Positions 47,180-55,735 of a stretch of DNA of 64,000 bases are shown piece by piece. The notes beneath the pieces were generated by a model. It ran no database searches. It was not told the DNA's origin and saw nothing but the letters and a program-made list of their open reading frames with translations. This DNA is from Brevundimonas naejangsanensis (GTDB lineage: Bacteria; Pseudomonadota; Alphaproteobacteria; Caulobacterales; Caulobacteraceae). The stretch is taken from NCBI RefSeq assembly GCF_003627995.1, contig NZ_CP032707.1:2594501-2658500 (forward strand). Reading direction: 5' to 3'. Each line of letters starts with the position of its first letter. Positions within the stretch are counted from its first letter, which is position 1. A program made the position numbers and the translations under genes.

Positions 47180-47985
47180 GCGAGCCGGGCGCGCTGGAGG
47201 TCGTCATCCTGGGCTGCGGCTCGTCGGGCGGTGTGCCGCGCGGCGACGGCGACTGGGGCGACTGCGACCCGGCCGAGCCCCGCAACCGACGGACCCGATG
47301 CTCCATGCTGGCGCGTCGCCACGGTCCGGACGGCCAGACCAATGTGGTGATCGACACCTCGCCCGACTTCCGCCAGCAGATGCTGGCCGCCCGGGTCAGC
47401 CACGTCGACGCCGTCCTCTATACCCACGACCACGCCGACCAGACCCACGGGATCGACGACCTGCGCGTCTTCGCCGTCCACGCGCGCCGGCGCATCCCCG
47501 CCTGGATGGACGCCGCGACCCAGCACGTCCTGACGCGCCGGTTCGACTACATCTTCGAGAGCCATCACGGCTATCCGGCCATCGTCGAGGCGCACCGCAT
47601 CCCGCCGCACGGCCAGCCCTGGACGGTGGAAGGGCCCGGCGGCGCCGTTCCGGTCACGACCTTCGACCAGGCCCATGGCCCTATCCGTTCGGTCGGCTAT
47701 CGCCTGGGGCCGGTCGCCTATTCCAGCGACGTGTCCGACCTGGACGACGCCGCGCTGGAGGCGGTACGCGGCGCTGACCTCTGGATCATCGACGCACTGC
47801 GCTACACGCCGCACCCGACCCACGCCCACGTGGACCAGGCCCTGGACTGGATCGCCCGCGCCGAGGTCTCGAAAGCCGTGCTGACCAATTTGCATATTGA
47901 TCTGGATTACAATGCATTGGCGCGGCGTCTTCCGCCACATGTCGAAGTGGCGTTCGATGGGTGGAGCGGTCGGTTTTCTCTCTAG
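47176..47985 (+). CDS. MBL-fold metallohydrolase (PhnP-like)
   Basis: A 269-aa metallo-beta-lactamase-fold phosphodiesterase: LGCGSSGGVPRGDGDWG, VIDTSPDFRQQML, metal motif YTHDHADQTHGIDDLR (HxHxDH), TFDQAHGPIRSVGYR and SDVSDLDD, with a final HAHVDQALDW and NLHIDLDY. Relatives include PhnP (cyclic phosphate diesterase) and RNase Z-like proteins. It is last in the tmk-holB-tatD set and overlaps tatD by 4 bases. Confidence 0.9.
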   Translation: MSEPGALEVVILGCGSSGGVPRGDGDWGDCDPAEPRNRRTRCSMLARRHGPDGQTNVVIDTSPDFRQQMLAARVSHVDAVLYTHDHADQTHGIDDLRVFAVHARRRIPAWMDAATQHVLTRRFDYIFESHHGYPAIVEAHRIPPHGQPWTVEGPGGAVPVTTFDQAHGPIRSVGYRLGPVAYSSDVSDLDDAALEAVRGADLWIIDALRYTPHPTHAHVDQALDWIARAEVSKAVLTNLHIDLDYNALARRLPPHVEVAFDGWSGRFSL

Positions 47986-48063
47986 CGGCAGCCCGATGTC
48001 CAAGAGGTCCTTGCTTGTCGCGAAGAGGCTCCGCCGGTGAGACGCCGACGGAGCCTGAATAGA

Positions 48064-48714
48064 TCAATCGTTGCGCTTCACATGGGCGCCGGTCGTCAAA
48101 CCTACGGAGGCGGAGCCGATCGTTCGGTTCGCCGAGGCCGAGCCGTTGGCTCCGGCGTTGGCCTCTGCACCCCGGCGAGGCTGGGCGGAGGGTTGTTCCG
48201 CTTGATCCGCTTGCCCTGAGGCCGCGCCGTCAGCCGAACCATTCAAGGCGTTGTCATCAGCCGAAGCCGCGCCATTGAAGGCGCCTGACGCGTGACCCTG
48301 GACCGATCCCGCCGCGGCCCCGGCTGCGCCGCTGGCTGAGCCATAGGCGCCGGCGGCGGCGGAGTTCACGCCCCCGAGGACGCTGGAGGCGGCGCCGCGC
48401 GTGCGACCGGCCGCTGCGGCGGCAGTGTGTTCAGCACGCTCGGTCGCCGCTGCGCCTCGCGCGCGGGCCTGTTCAGCGCGGCGCTCGGCTCGCGACAGGG
48501 CGCCGCCGGCGCGCTCGCGGATCATCGACCCGTCGACCGAACCGGTCAGGCCGCCCGTCAGGGAGCCCGCGCCGCCCAGATGGCCGCCCAGGCCGCCGAC
48601 CTGGCCGCCAAGCCCGCCCGTCAGGCCGCCCGATCCGCCCAGAACCTGGGCTTGCGAGGCGCCGGCCAGGGCCAGGCTGAAGGCGACGGCGGCCGTCATC
48701 AGGGTCTTCTTCAT
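48064..48714 (-). CDS. Gly/Ala-rich secreted protein of unknown function
   Basis: A 216-aa product. A signal peptide (MKKTLMTAAVAFSLALAGASQA) is followed by a glycine-rich stretch with GGLGG-type repeats (residues 25-60), then an Ala/Arg-rich helical part (RAERRAEQARARGAAATERAEHTAAAAAGRTRG) and a Ser/Ala/Gly-rich tail. There is no recognisable domain. The low-complexity composition suggests a surface or envelope component, but this is inference. It is convergent with the MBL gene. Confidence 0.72.
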   Translation of the reverse strand: MKKTLMTAAVAFSLALAGASQAQVLGGSGGLTGGLGGQVGGLGGHLGGAGSLTGGLTGSVDGSMIRERAGGALSRAERRAEQARARGAAATERAEHTAAAAAGRTRGAASSVLGGVNSAAAGAYGSASGAAGAAAGSVQGHASGAFNGAASADDNALNGSADGAASGQADQAEQPSAQPRRGAEANAGANGSASANRTIGSASVGLTTGAHVKRND

Positions 48715-48804
48715 GGTCGTGTCTCCTGCGTGTCATGGGCTATGCCGCCCTCGCAGGATCCAACGATCCGTGGCCTGGATTTCATCCCGGGCGGAAGATG
48801 ATTT

Positions 48805-50115
48805 TCAGCGGTTCAGTCTTCCTTGGGCGCCGAGCGTCGATGGCGCGACCCGTAGATCGGCGCCGACCAGACCGGCGCCATAGACGGGATCACGCCCGCG
48901 ATCGCCCAGATCCAGAGCCGAGCGGGACAGGGTCTGGACGGCGGTCGCGTCGCCCCCCAGTCCCGTCAACAATCCCGCCACGATAGGCGAGGCGAAGGAC
49001 GCGCCCCGGACGCTGGTCCAGGTTCCAGCTGGTCCGGCCGCCGCCATGTCGGCGCCGGGGGCGGCGAAGTCGACCTGGGGGCCTCGTCCGGCTTCGGGCA
49101 GGACGCGGTTGCGCGCATTGACCGCCGTGACGCCGACGACGCCCTCATAGGACGCCGGATAGAGGGGAGGGGCGGCAGGACCGTCGTTGCCGACCGCGGC
49201 CACGACCGTGATCCCCCGCGCCTGGGCGCGTTCGACCGCGCGTTCGACCAGGGCGTTTCGCGGGCCGACCAGGCTGACGTTCACGACCTGCACCCGCTGC
49301 TCGACAATCCAGGCAAGGGCCTGGGCGAGCCCAGTCGAAGACCCGCCGGTCGCCTGACCGCCGTAGATGTCGGCGGCCAGCAAGTCTCCGCCCGGATGGG
49401 CGCCTGAGAAGGCGTGGCTGCGCCCGACCATGAGGGAAGCGACGGCGGTGCCATGCGCGCCAATCCGGGCCGGACCGGCGAAGCCGCGCTGGGTGATCCG
49501 TGAGCCGGTCAGGGCGGGATGGCCCGCGTCGACCCCGGTGTCGATCAGGCCCAGTCGAGCGCTGGAGGCTTGAGGGCCGGGCGAGGCGCGGCCGCCGGCA
49601 GGGCGTTCGGCGTCGCGCGCGCCGGCCGGGGAGTAGATGTGATTGAAGGTGACCTCGGCTTGCGAATCCAGATCGCGCAGCTGGGCGACGGCTCCTGCCA
49701 GTGATCGGCGGCGCGGCGGCGCGAACACGACGATGGAGAGGTCCAGCGCCTCCAGTCGCTCCTCGCGGATCAGGGTGAAGCCCGCGGCGATCGCCCGTGT
49801 TCTGGCGGCGTCCGACAGATCGACCGCAACGATCTCGCCCGTCACCACCGGCCAGCCATTGGGATCGGCCTCCAGCGCTCCGCGGGACCGCCGGATCAAC
49901 CCTATGGCGCGCGCCGGGGCCCGCAGGGCTTGATCGACGGTCCTCCGCCCCAGGCTATCGACATCATCGACCAGCGGCAGCCGATCCGCGAGGCCTGACG
50001 GCAGGTCGGGGACGCGGGGGACCTGCAGTGGCCCGATCTGGGGCCAGGAGGGCGTGGCCGCCGCGAACAGTAGCGCCGCCAGCCCGCCCGCGACCTGGAC
50101 CTTCAGTCTCGTCAC
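48805..50115 (-). CDS. Subtilisin-like S8 serine peptidase
   Basis: A 436-aa secreted peptidase with a signal peptide and a prodomain-like region. The catalytic Asp is in LGLIDTGVDAGHP, the His in IGAHGTAVASLM, and the Ser in RGASFASPIVAGL, all intact. There is a stabilising NDG in AAVGNDGPA. The catalytic core is in the C-terminal 260 residues. It is divergent from an ECF sigma/anti-sigma pair, 103 bases from the sigma GTG; a regulatory link is inferred. The start codon is GTG 50115. Confidence 0.9.
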   Translation of the reverse strand: MTRLKVQVAGGLAALLFAAATPSWPQIGPLQVPRVPDLPSGLADRLPLVDDVDSLGRRTVDQALRAPARAIGLIRRSRGALEADPNGWPVVTGEIVAVDLSDAARTRAIAAGFTLIREERLEALDLSIVVFAPPRRRSLAGAVAQLRDLDSQAEVTFNHIYSPAGARDAERPAGGRASPGPQASSARLGLIDTGVDAGHPALTGSRITQRGFAGPARIGAHGTAVASLMVGRSHAFSGAHPGGDLLAADIYGGQATGGSSTGLAQALAWIVEQRVQVVNVSLVGPRNALVERAVERAQARGITVVAAVGNDGPAAPPLYPASYEGVVGVTAVNARNRVLPEAGRGPQVDFAAPGADMAAAGPAGTWTSVRGASFASPIVAGLLTGLGGDATAVQTLSRSALDLGDRGRDPVYGAGLVGADLRVAPSTLGAQGRLNR

Positions 50116-50166
50116 TGCTCTTCAGCTCGCTCTTGCATCGGGTCTCATTCCGCCTGTGTATGCCAT

Positions 50167-50198
50167 GGATGAAACGCCTGGGCTCGGACGTTTCATCC
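50167..50198. promoter_or_regulatory. Perfect inverted repeat in the divergent protease/sigma promoter
   Basis: GGATGAAACG-N12-CGTTTCATCC, ten bases each arm, perfect. It lies between the GTG starts of the protease (50115) and the sigma factor (50219). It could be an operator or a hairpin; if translation of the sigma factor began at ATG 50165 it would be within the coding region. Confidence 0.6.
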
Positions 50199-50218
50199 CG
50201 CACGGACGAGGAGCGCAC

Positions 50219-50722
50219 GTGGACGATTTTCAGACGGGGCTTGTGGAGCTTCTTCCGCGCCTTCGCCGGTTGGCGCGGGTTCTGCGATCCGGCGATGCGG
50301 ATGCCCAGGATCTCGTCCAGAAGACGGTCGAGCGGGCGCTGGCGGGGCGTTCGAAATTCAGGGCGGGGACGCGGCTCGACAGTTGGGCCTTCACCATCAT
50401 GAGGCGGATCGCCATAGACGAGGGGCGCTCGGCCCAGCGCTGGGACCGGGTGGTCTCGCCCGAAAACGAGGCGACGGCGCGTGTGGCCGACGCCGGCCAG
50501 GCCGACGAAGACCTGCGCGCGGACGCCTTGGCGGTGCGGCGCGCGATCCAGGCCTTACCGGACGACCAGAAGCACGCCGTCGCACTGGTTCTGGTAGAGG
50601 GCCTGTCCTACGCCGAGGCCGCCCACGTCCTGGGCGTGCCGGCCGGAACCCTGACGAGTCGACTGGTGCGCGGGCGCCAGTCGCTGATCCAGACCCTGTC
50701 CGCCCAAGGAGTGACGGGATGA
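50219..50722 (+). CDS. ECF-type RNA polymerase sigma factor
   Basis: A 167-aa sigma-70 family protein with region 2 (LVELLPRLRRLARVLRSGDADAQDLVQKTVERAL) and region 4 with HTH (LPDDQKHAVALVLVEGLSYAEAAHVLGVPAGTLTSRLVRGRQSL). There is no extended region 1 or 3, as in ECF sigmas. I prefer GTG 50219 (VDDFQTGL), with GAGGAG 6 bases before it; ATG 50165, in the same frame, has no ribosome site. The stop overlaps the anti-sigma start (ATGA). Confidence 0.9.
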   Translation: MDDFQTGLVELLPRLRRLARVLRSGDADAQDLVQKTVERALAGRSKFRAGTRLDSWAFTIMRRIAIDEGRSAQRWDRVVSPENEATARVADAGQADEDLRADALAVRRAIQALPDDQKHAVALVLVEGLSYAEAAHVLGVPAGTLTSRLVRGRQSLIQTLSAQGVTG

Positions 50723-51444
50723 CCTATGACGATGAAATCCTGATGCGCCGGATCGACGGCGAACTACCGCCCGAGGAGGGCGAGCGCATCGATGCGGCGG
50801 CCCGGGCCGATCCCGAGCTGGCCGCGCGACTGGCGGCCATGCGGGGCCTGCGCACGGCGGCGCGCGCGGCCTTCCCCGTCGAGGGCGATCCTCGCGACCA
50901 GGCCTTGGCCCGGTTGATCGGCGCGGCGGAGCCGGCGCGGTCGTCTCCACTGGACGGCGTGCGACGCGCGCTCGCCGACGCCTTCGCGCCGCGTCGCGCG
51001 GCGCTCTGGGGCGGGCTGGCGACGGCGGCCTTCGTCGGCGGCCTGCTGCTGGCGCCGCTGCTGAGCGGGGAGGGTGAGGAGATGCGAATTCAGTCGGGCG
51101 GCGTGCTCGCGGACGCGGGCCTGGTGCGGGTGCTGGACAGTCGGTTGGCGGCGGACGGGGCCGATGCCCAGGGCCGAGCTATCGGTCTGACCTTCCGGGA
51201 CGGCGAAGGCCGCTGGTGCCGCACCTTCCGGGCGGGCGAAGTCGGCTTGGCCGGACTGGCCTGCCGCCAGGACGACAGCTGGACGATGCAGGCGCTGGCG
51301 CCGATGACGCCGGCGACCGGCGAGGTTCGCACGGCCGGCGCCGAGACCCCCGAGGTCATCCTGGCGGCCATCGACGCGACCCTGGCGGGCGAGACCGTCG
51401 ATGGGGCTGCGGAGGCGCGGGCCAGGGACGCAGGCTGGCGCTAG
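50719..51444 (+). CDS. Membrane anti-sigma factor
   Basis: A 241-aa single-pass membrane protein: an N-terminal cytosolic part starting MTYDDEILMRRIDGELPPEEGERIDAAARADPELAARLAAM, typical of ECF anti-sigma factors, one transmembrane helix (ALWGGLATAAFVGGLLLAPLL, about residue 100), and a C-terminal periplasmic part with two Cys (WCRTF and GLACRQD). There is no zinc-type HxxxCxxC motif. It overlaps the sigma gene by 4 bases and should hold that sigma at the membrane. Confidence 0.82.
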   Translation: MTYDDEILMRRIDGELPPEEGERIDAAARADPELAARLAAMRGLRTAARAAFPVEGDPRDQALARLIGAAEPARSSPLDGVRRALADAFAPRRAALWGGLATAAFVGGLLLAPLLSGEGEEMRIQSGGVLADAGLVRVLDSRLAADGADAQGRAIGLTFRDGEGRWCRTFRAGEVGLAGLACRQDDSWTMQALAPMTPATGEVRTAGAETPEVILAAIDATLAGETVDGAAEARARDAGWR

Positions 51445-51563
51445 CCCTGCCCGGACAATCTGAACGAGGCCCTTGCGATCAGACGGGGCTTGTCGTCTGA
51501 TCTGTCGGCCCGTTGCGCACCGGTCGAACGCGCCAAGGCGCCGCGCGGCAGGAGGGACCGTCC

Positions 51564-53789
51564 GTGTCCGAGCATGCCGCCGATAATGAACCCGGACCTG
51601 CGCCTCACGACCAAGCGCCGGAGCTGACGGCGCCGAAGCCTCCTCCGCCGTTGGAGCGCAGTCGGTTCGGCGGCACGGGACGGCGTCACGAAACCCACAT
51701 CGACGACGACGCGCCGGTCTCGCGCAGCGACCTCAGCAAGGGACCGGCCGAGTTGGTCGAGGACCGCCAGGCCCATGTGAACTGGGGCGTGGTGGCGATT
51801 TCGTCGGTCGTTATCCTCGTTTTTTCGATCTGGACGATCGTCATGCCCGACAGCGCGCGCCTGACGATGAAGACCGTCGTGGATTGGATCGCGACGAACC
51901 TGGGCTGGTACTATGTGCTGACCGTCACCATCGTGATCGGCTTCGTGCTCTGGGTCGCCCTTTCCAAGGAGGGCAGCGTGCGCCTGGGCCCGGACCATTC
52001 GCGGCCGCAGTACAAACTGGTGACCTGGGTGGCGATGTTGTTCGCGGCCGGCGTGGGCATCGACATGTTGTTCTACTCGGTCACCGGCCCCGTGGTGCAG
52101 TACCTCAATCCACCTTCCGGCGAGGGAGGAACCGCCTTCGCGCGGCAGGACGCGGTCATCTGGACGATGTTCCACTATGGCGTCGCCGGCTGGTCCATGT
52201 ATGCGCTTCTGGGCATGGCGATGGGATATTTCGCCTATCGGTGGGGGATGCCGCTGTCGATCCGGGCAGCCCTCTATCCGCTGTTCGGCAAGCGCGTGCG
52301 CGGCGCCTTGGGCGACGGCGTCAGCATCATCGCTCTGGTCGGCACGGTGTTCGGGGTGGCGACCTCGATGGGCATCGGCGTGGTTCTGCTGAGCGTGGGG
52401 TTCTCGCTGATCTTCGGGCTCCAGCACGGCCTGGCGCTGCAGATCGCGCTGGTCGCGGTCGCGGTGGCCCTGACCATCGCAGCCACGACGTCGGGCGTGG
52501 ATCGGGGCATCCGCTGGATCTCCGAGCTGAACCTGTGGAGCGCCGCGGCGATGATGCTCTACATCCTTTTCACCGGGCAGACGGCCTTCCTGCTGAACGC
52601 CTTGGTCGAGAATATCGGCCGGTTCTTCTTCACCCTTCCCGAACGCACGCTGCAGACCTTCGCCTATGAACCAGGCGGGGCCGAATGGATGGGCGGCTGG
52701 ACGCTGTTCTTCTGGGCCTTCTGGATGGCGTGGGGTCCCTTCGTCGGGGTTTTCCTCGCCCGGATTTCTCGCGGACGGACCCTGCGCGAGTTCGTGATCG
52801 CGGCGATCACGGCGCCCGTGCTGTGCGACTTCTTCATCGTCTCCCTGTTCGGCAATTCAGCCCTTTACGAGGTGCTTCAGGGCAATGTCGCATTCGCCAG
52901 ACTGGCGGCGGAAAGCCCTGAGGAAGGCTGGTACGCCCTCCTGGCCATGTTTCCCTGGCCTATGGTTCTGATCGGTCTGGCGACGCTCTCGGGGCTGCTG
53001 TTCTACCTGACCAGCGCCAACTCTGGCGCCATGGTGACGTCGAACTTCTCCGCCTCCATCCCCGACCCGTCCCACGATGGGCCGAAATGGCTTCGCATTT
53101 TCTGGGCCCTGCTGACCGCCTTGCTGGCCGTGGCGATGTTGCTGGCGGGCGGCGTGAGAACGATGGAGTATGCGACCCTCATCTTCGCCCTGCCGGTGAC
53201 GATCATCGCCTATTTGGTGATGGCCTCCTTCTACAAGGTGTTGCGGATGGAGCGGGCCGATAGGGAAGGGCAGGTGCTGCGGCGACGCACCATCGCGCCC
53301 TCGGGCGGCCACCTGCCCGAACGCTCGTGGAAGCAGCGGCTCGAGCGGCTGCGCGCCTTCCCGTCGCTGCGCCAGGTCGGGCAGTTTCTGGACCGCACGG
53401 TGCGACCGGCCCTGGATGACGTCGCCGCCGAATTCCGCGATCAGGGATATGATGTCGAACTGACCGCCGTGCCGGGACCCAGCGGCATTGATGAACCCCT
53501 GCTGCGGGTATCCTTGGATCGGTTCCGAGCCTTCCATTATCAGGTTGCCGTCGTCGAGGCGCCGGTGCCGATGTTCAGCGGCCGTATGACCCGGGAAACC
53601 GACGTCTATTACCGCCTCGAGGTGTTCACCCAGACGGGGTCGGGCGGCTACGACTTGATGGGGCTCACCAAACAGCAGGTCATCGACGACGTGCTGGAGC
53701 GATATGAGGCTCACCTGGCCTTCCTGACCCTGTCGGCCGAGACCGACACCGCTTCCGTGCTCACGCCGCCCATGCCTCCCGCCGGGTAG
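51564..53789 (+). CDS. BCCT-family transporter, BetT-like (choline/betaine)
   Basis: A 741-aa betaine/carnitine/choline transporter with 12 membrane helices, a polar N-terminal extension of about 80 aa, and a cytosolic C-terminal domain of about 190 aa. BetT-like features include MLFAAGVGIDMLFYSVTGPVVQYLNPP, ATTSGVDRGIRWISELN and FFWAFWMAWGPFVGVFLARISRGRTLREF. BetT members take up choline by proton symport for osmoprotection; choline as substrate is inferred. GTG 51564 is chosen, with GGAGGG upstream. It follows the anti-sigma gene by 119 bases. Confidence 0.9.
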   Translation: MSEHAADNEPGPAPHDQAPELTAPKPPPPLERSRFGGTGRRHETHIDDDAPVSRSDLSKGPAELVEDRQAHVNWGVVAISSVVILVFSIWTIVMPDSARLTMKTVVDWIATNLGWYYVLTVTIVIGFVLWVALSKEGSVRLGPDHSRPQYKLVTWVAMLFAAGVGIDMLFYSVTGPVVQYLNPPSGEGGTAFARQDAVIWTMFHYGVAGWSMYALLGMAMGYFAYRWGMPLSIRAALYPLFGKRVRGALGDGVSIIALVGTVFGVATSMGIGVVLLSVGFSLIFGLQHGLALQIALVAVAVALTIAATTSGVDRGIRWISELNLWSAAAMMLYILFTGQTAFLLNALVENIGRFFFTLPERTLQTFAYEPGGAEWMGGWTLFFWAFWMAWGPFVGVFLARISRGRTLREFVIAAITAPVLCDFFIVSLFGNSALYEVLQGNVAFARLAAESPEEGWYALLAMFPWPMVLIGLATLSGLLFYLTSANSGAMVTSNFSASIPDPSHDGPKWLRIFWALLTALLAVAMLLAGGVRTMEYATLIFALPVTIIAYLVMASFYKVLRMERADREGQVLRRRTIAPSGGHLPERSWKQRLERLRAFPSLRQVGQFLDRTVRPALDDVAAEFRDQGYDVELTAVPGPSGIDEPLLRVSLDRFRAFHYQVAVVEAPVPMFSGRMTRETDVYYRLEVFTQTGSGGYDLMGLTKQQVIDDVLERYEAHLAFLTLSAETDTASVLTPPMPPAG

Positions 53790-53990
53790 GCATGGGCGGC
53801 GTGTCTTGGCGGCGGCCGGTCTGACGGACCTATCTATACGTTTGGAACCAGCGCGATCACGAGATCTTCGCTATCGAAAAGGCGCTTGATCGGATGTCCA
53901 TGGTCCGAGCTGTCGACGGCGGCAGCCGCATGGGCGCCAGGCTCAGAGAACCTCTACCCATCCGATATTTTCTTCGCATAATATATCTTA

Positions 53991-54759
53991 GGCGAAAATC
54001 ACGTTCCGCCGTTCAAAGGTCGTCCACGCTCGCCTCGGCTGCGGATTGGACCTCCTGCTTCAGCCAGGCCGCGAACGCTCTCGCTGGAGCCGAGGCGCCG
54101 GTGCGTTTGGTCAGGACGTGATACGCAAGCTCCGTCGTCAGCGTCCCGTCGGCGAACGGCGCGACGAGGCGGCCGGACGCCAGGTCCTCGGCGACGAAGG
54201 CGTATGGCGCCAGAGCCACGCCCTGGCCGTGCGCGGCAGCTTCGATGGCCAGCGCGGTCTGATCGAAGCGCGGCCCTGCTTGGGCGTCGATGATCGTCAG
54301 GTCGCGCGCCTTCAGCCAGGCGGCCCAGTCCGGACGCGGTTCTTCCAGTTCGCTGGGGCGCAGATGGATCAGGACGTGGCGCGCCAGGTCGGCGGGTCTG
54401 CGCAAGGGATTCTCGCCCGTGATCAGCGATGGAGCGCACACCGGCGTTACGTCGGCCGCCAACAGCCGCTCGGACCGCACGCCCGGATAGTCGCCCCGGC
54501 CGTAGCGGACGGCCACATCGACCCGCCCACCGCCGACGTCGGCCAGCCGCATATCGGCCGACATCCAGACCTCGATCTCGGGATGGGCGGCGGAAAAGCG
54601 CGCGATGCGCGGGGCCAGCCATTTGGCGGCGAAGGACGGCGGCACGCTGACGGCCAGGGCGTGGCGGCGGTCGGGCCGATAGAGCAGGTCCCCTGCCCGT
54701 TTCAGATAGTCGAAGCCGTCGCGCAGCAAGGGATAGAGTTCGGCGCCCAGTTCGGTCAG
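53991..54759. repeat. 769-bp tandem duplication, unit 1
   Basis: Sequence from 53991 is repeated from 54760 with a fixed offset of 769 bases; translated products of both units are identical throughout. The junction carries 5 bases of microhomology (GGCGA at 53991-type position, 54760 and 55529). This unit holds the headless lysR copy. Confidence 0.95.
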
Positions 54760-54771
54760 GGCGAAAATCAC
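54013..54771 (-). pseudogene. Truncated duplicate of the LysR regulator (no HTH)
   Basis: A 252-codon frame reading MIF then residues 69-317 of the neighbouring LysR, with no difference that I can find in the translated product. The winged-helix DNA-binding part (residues 1-68) is absent, so it cannot act as a DNA-binding regulator. It arose from the 769-bp tandem duplication, and could at most give an effector-domain fragment from GTG 54771. No ribosome site is evident. Confidence 0.88.
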
Positions 54772-55528
54772 GTTCCGCCGTTCAAAGGTCGTCCACGCTC
54801 GCCTCGGCTGCGGATTGGACCTCCTGCTTCAGCCAGGCCGCGAACGCTCTCGCTGGAGCCGAGGCGCCGGTGCGTTTGGTCAGGACGTGATACGCAAGCT
54901 CCGTCGTCAGCGTCCCGTCGGCGAACGGCGCGACGAGGCGGCCGGACGCCAGGTCCTCGGCGACGAAGGCGTATGGCGCCAGAGCCACGCCCTGGCCGTG
55001 CGCGGCAGCTTCGATGGCCAGCGCGGTCTGATCGAAGCGCGGCCCTGCTTGGGCGTCGATGATCGTCAGGTCGCGCGCCTTCAGCCAGGCGGCCCAGTCC
55101 GGACGCGGTTCTTCCAGTTCGCTGGGGCGCAGATGGATCAGGACGTGGCGCGCCAGGTCGGCGGGTCTGCGCAAGGGATTCTCGCCCGTGATCAGCGATG
55201 GAGCGCACACCGGCGTTACGTCGGCCGCCAACAGCCGCTCGGACCGCACGCCCGGATAGTCGCCCCGGCCGTAGCGGACGGCCACATCGACCCGCCCACC
55301 GCCGACGTCGGCCAGCCGCATATCGGCCGACATCCAGACCTCGATCTCGGGATGGGCGGCGGAAAAGCGCGCGATGCGCGGGGCCAGCCATTTGGCGGCG
55401 AAGGACGGCGGCACGCTGACGGCCAGGGCGTGGCGGCGGTCGGGCCGATAGAGCAGGTCCCCTGCCCGTTTCAGATAGTCGAAGCCGTCGCGCAGCAAGG
55501 GATAGAGTTCGGCGCCCAGTTCGGTCAG
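54760..55528. repeat. 769-bp tandem duplication, unit 2
   Basis: Second unit of the tandem repeat. It contains the 3' three quarters of the intact lysR gene plus 22 bases beyond its stop. After 55533 the sequence continues into the lysR N-terminal region, which is single copy. Confidence 0.95.
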
Positions 55529-55735
55529 GGCGATCTGGCGGCCTTCGCGATGGAACAGGGGCGCGCCCGCGTGTTCTTCCAGGATGCGGATCTGCTGGCT
55601 GACGGCGCCGGGCGTGACCGAAAGCTCTTCCGCTGCGCGAGTGATGTTCAGGCGACGCGCGGCGGCCTCGAAGGCCTTGAGGGCGTTGAGCGGCGGAATC
55701 CGGGTGTCGGCGGCGAGGTCCTTGCGACGGCTCAT
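54782..55735 (-). CDS. LysR-family transcriptional regulator (GcvA-like)
   Basis: A 317-aa LysR protein: N-terminal winged helix RIPPLNALKAFEAAARRLNITRAAEELSVTPGAVSQQIRILEEHAGAPLFHR, then a periplasmic-binding-like effector domain (about 90-300). The PPLNALKAFEAAARRLNITRAAEELSVTPGAVS start is of the GcvA type. It is translated from the operon headed by the cysteine-synthase-like gene, overlapping its stop by 4 bases. Target and effector unknown; the partner gene hints at sulfur or amino-acid metabolism. Its 3' part is tandemly duplicated. Confidence 0.93.
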   Translation of the reverse strand: MSRRKDLAADTRIPPLNALKAFEAAARRLNITRAAEELSVTPGAVSQQIRILEEHAGAPLFHREGRQIALTELGAELYPLLRDGFDYLKRAGDLLYRPDRRHALAVSVPPSFAAKWLAPRIARFSAAHPEIEVWMSADMRLADVGGGRVDVAVRYGRGDYPGVRSERLLAADVTPVCAPSLITGENPLRRPADLARHVLIHLRPSELEEPRPDWAAWLKARDLTIIDAQAGPRFDQTALAIEAAAHGQGVALAPYAFVAEDLASGRLVAPFADGTLTTELAYHVLTKRTGASAPARAFAAWLKQEVQSAAEASVDDL

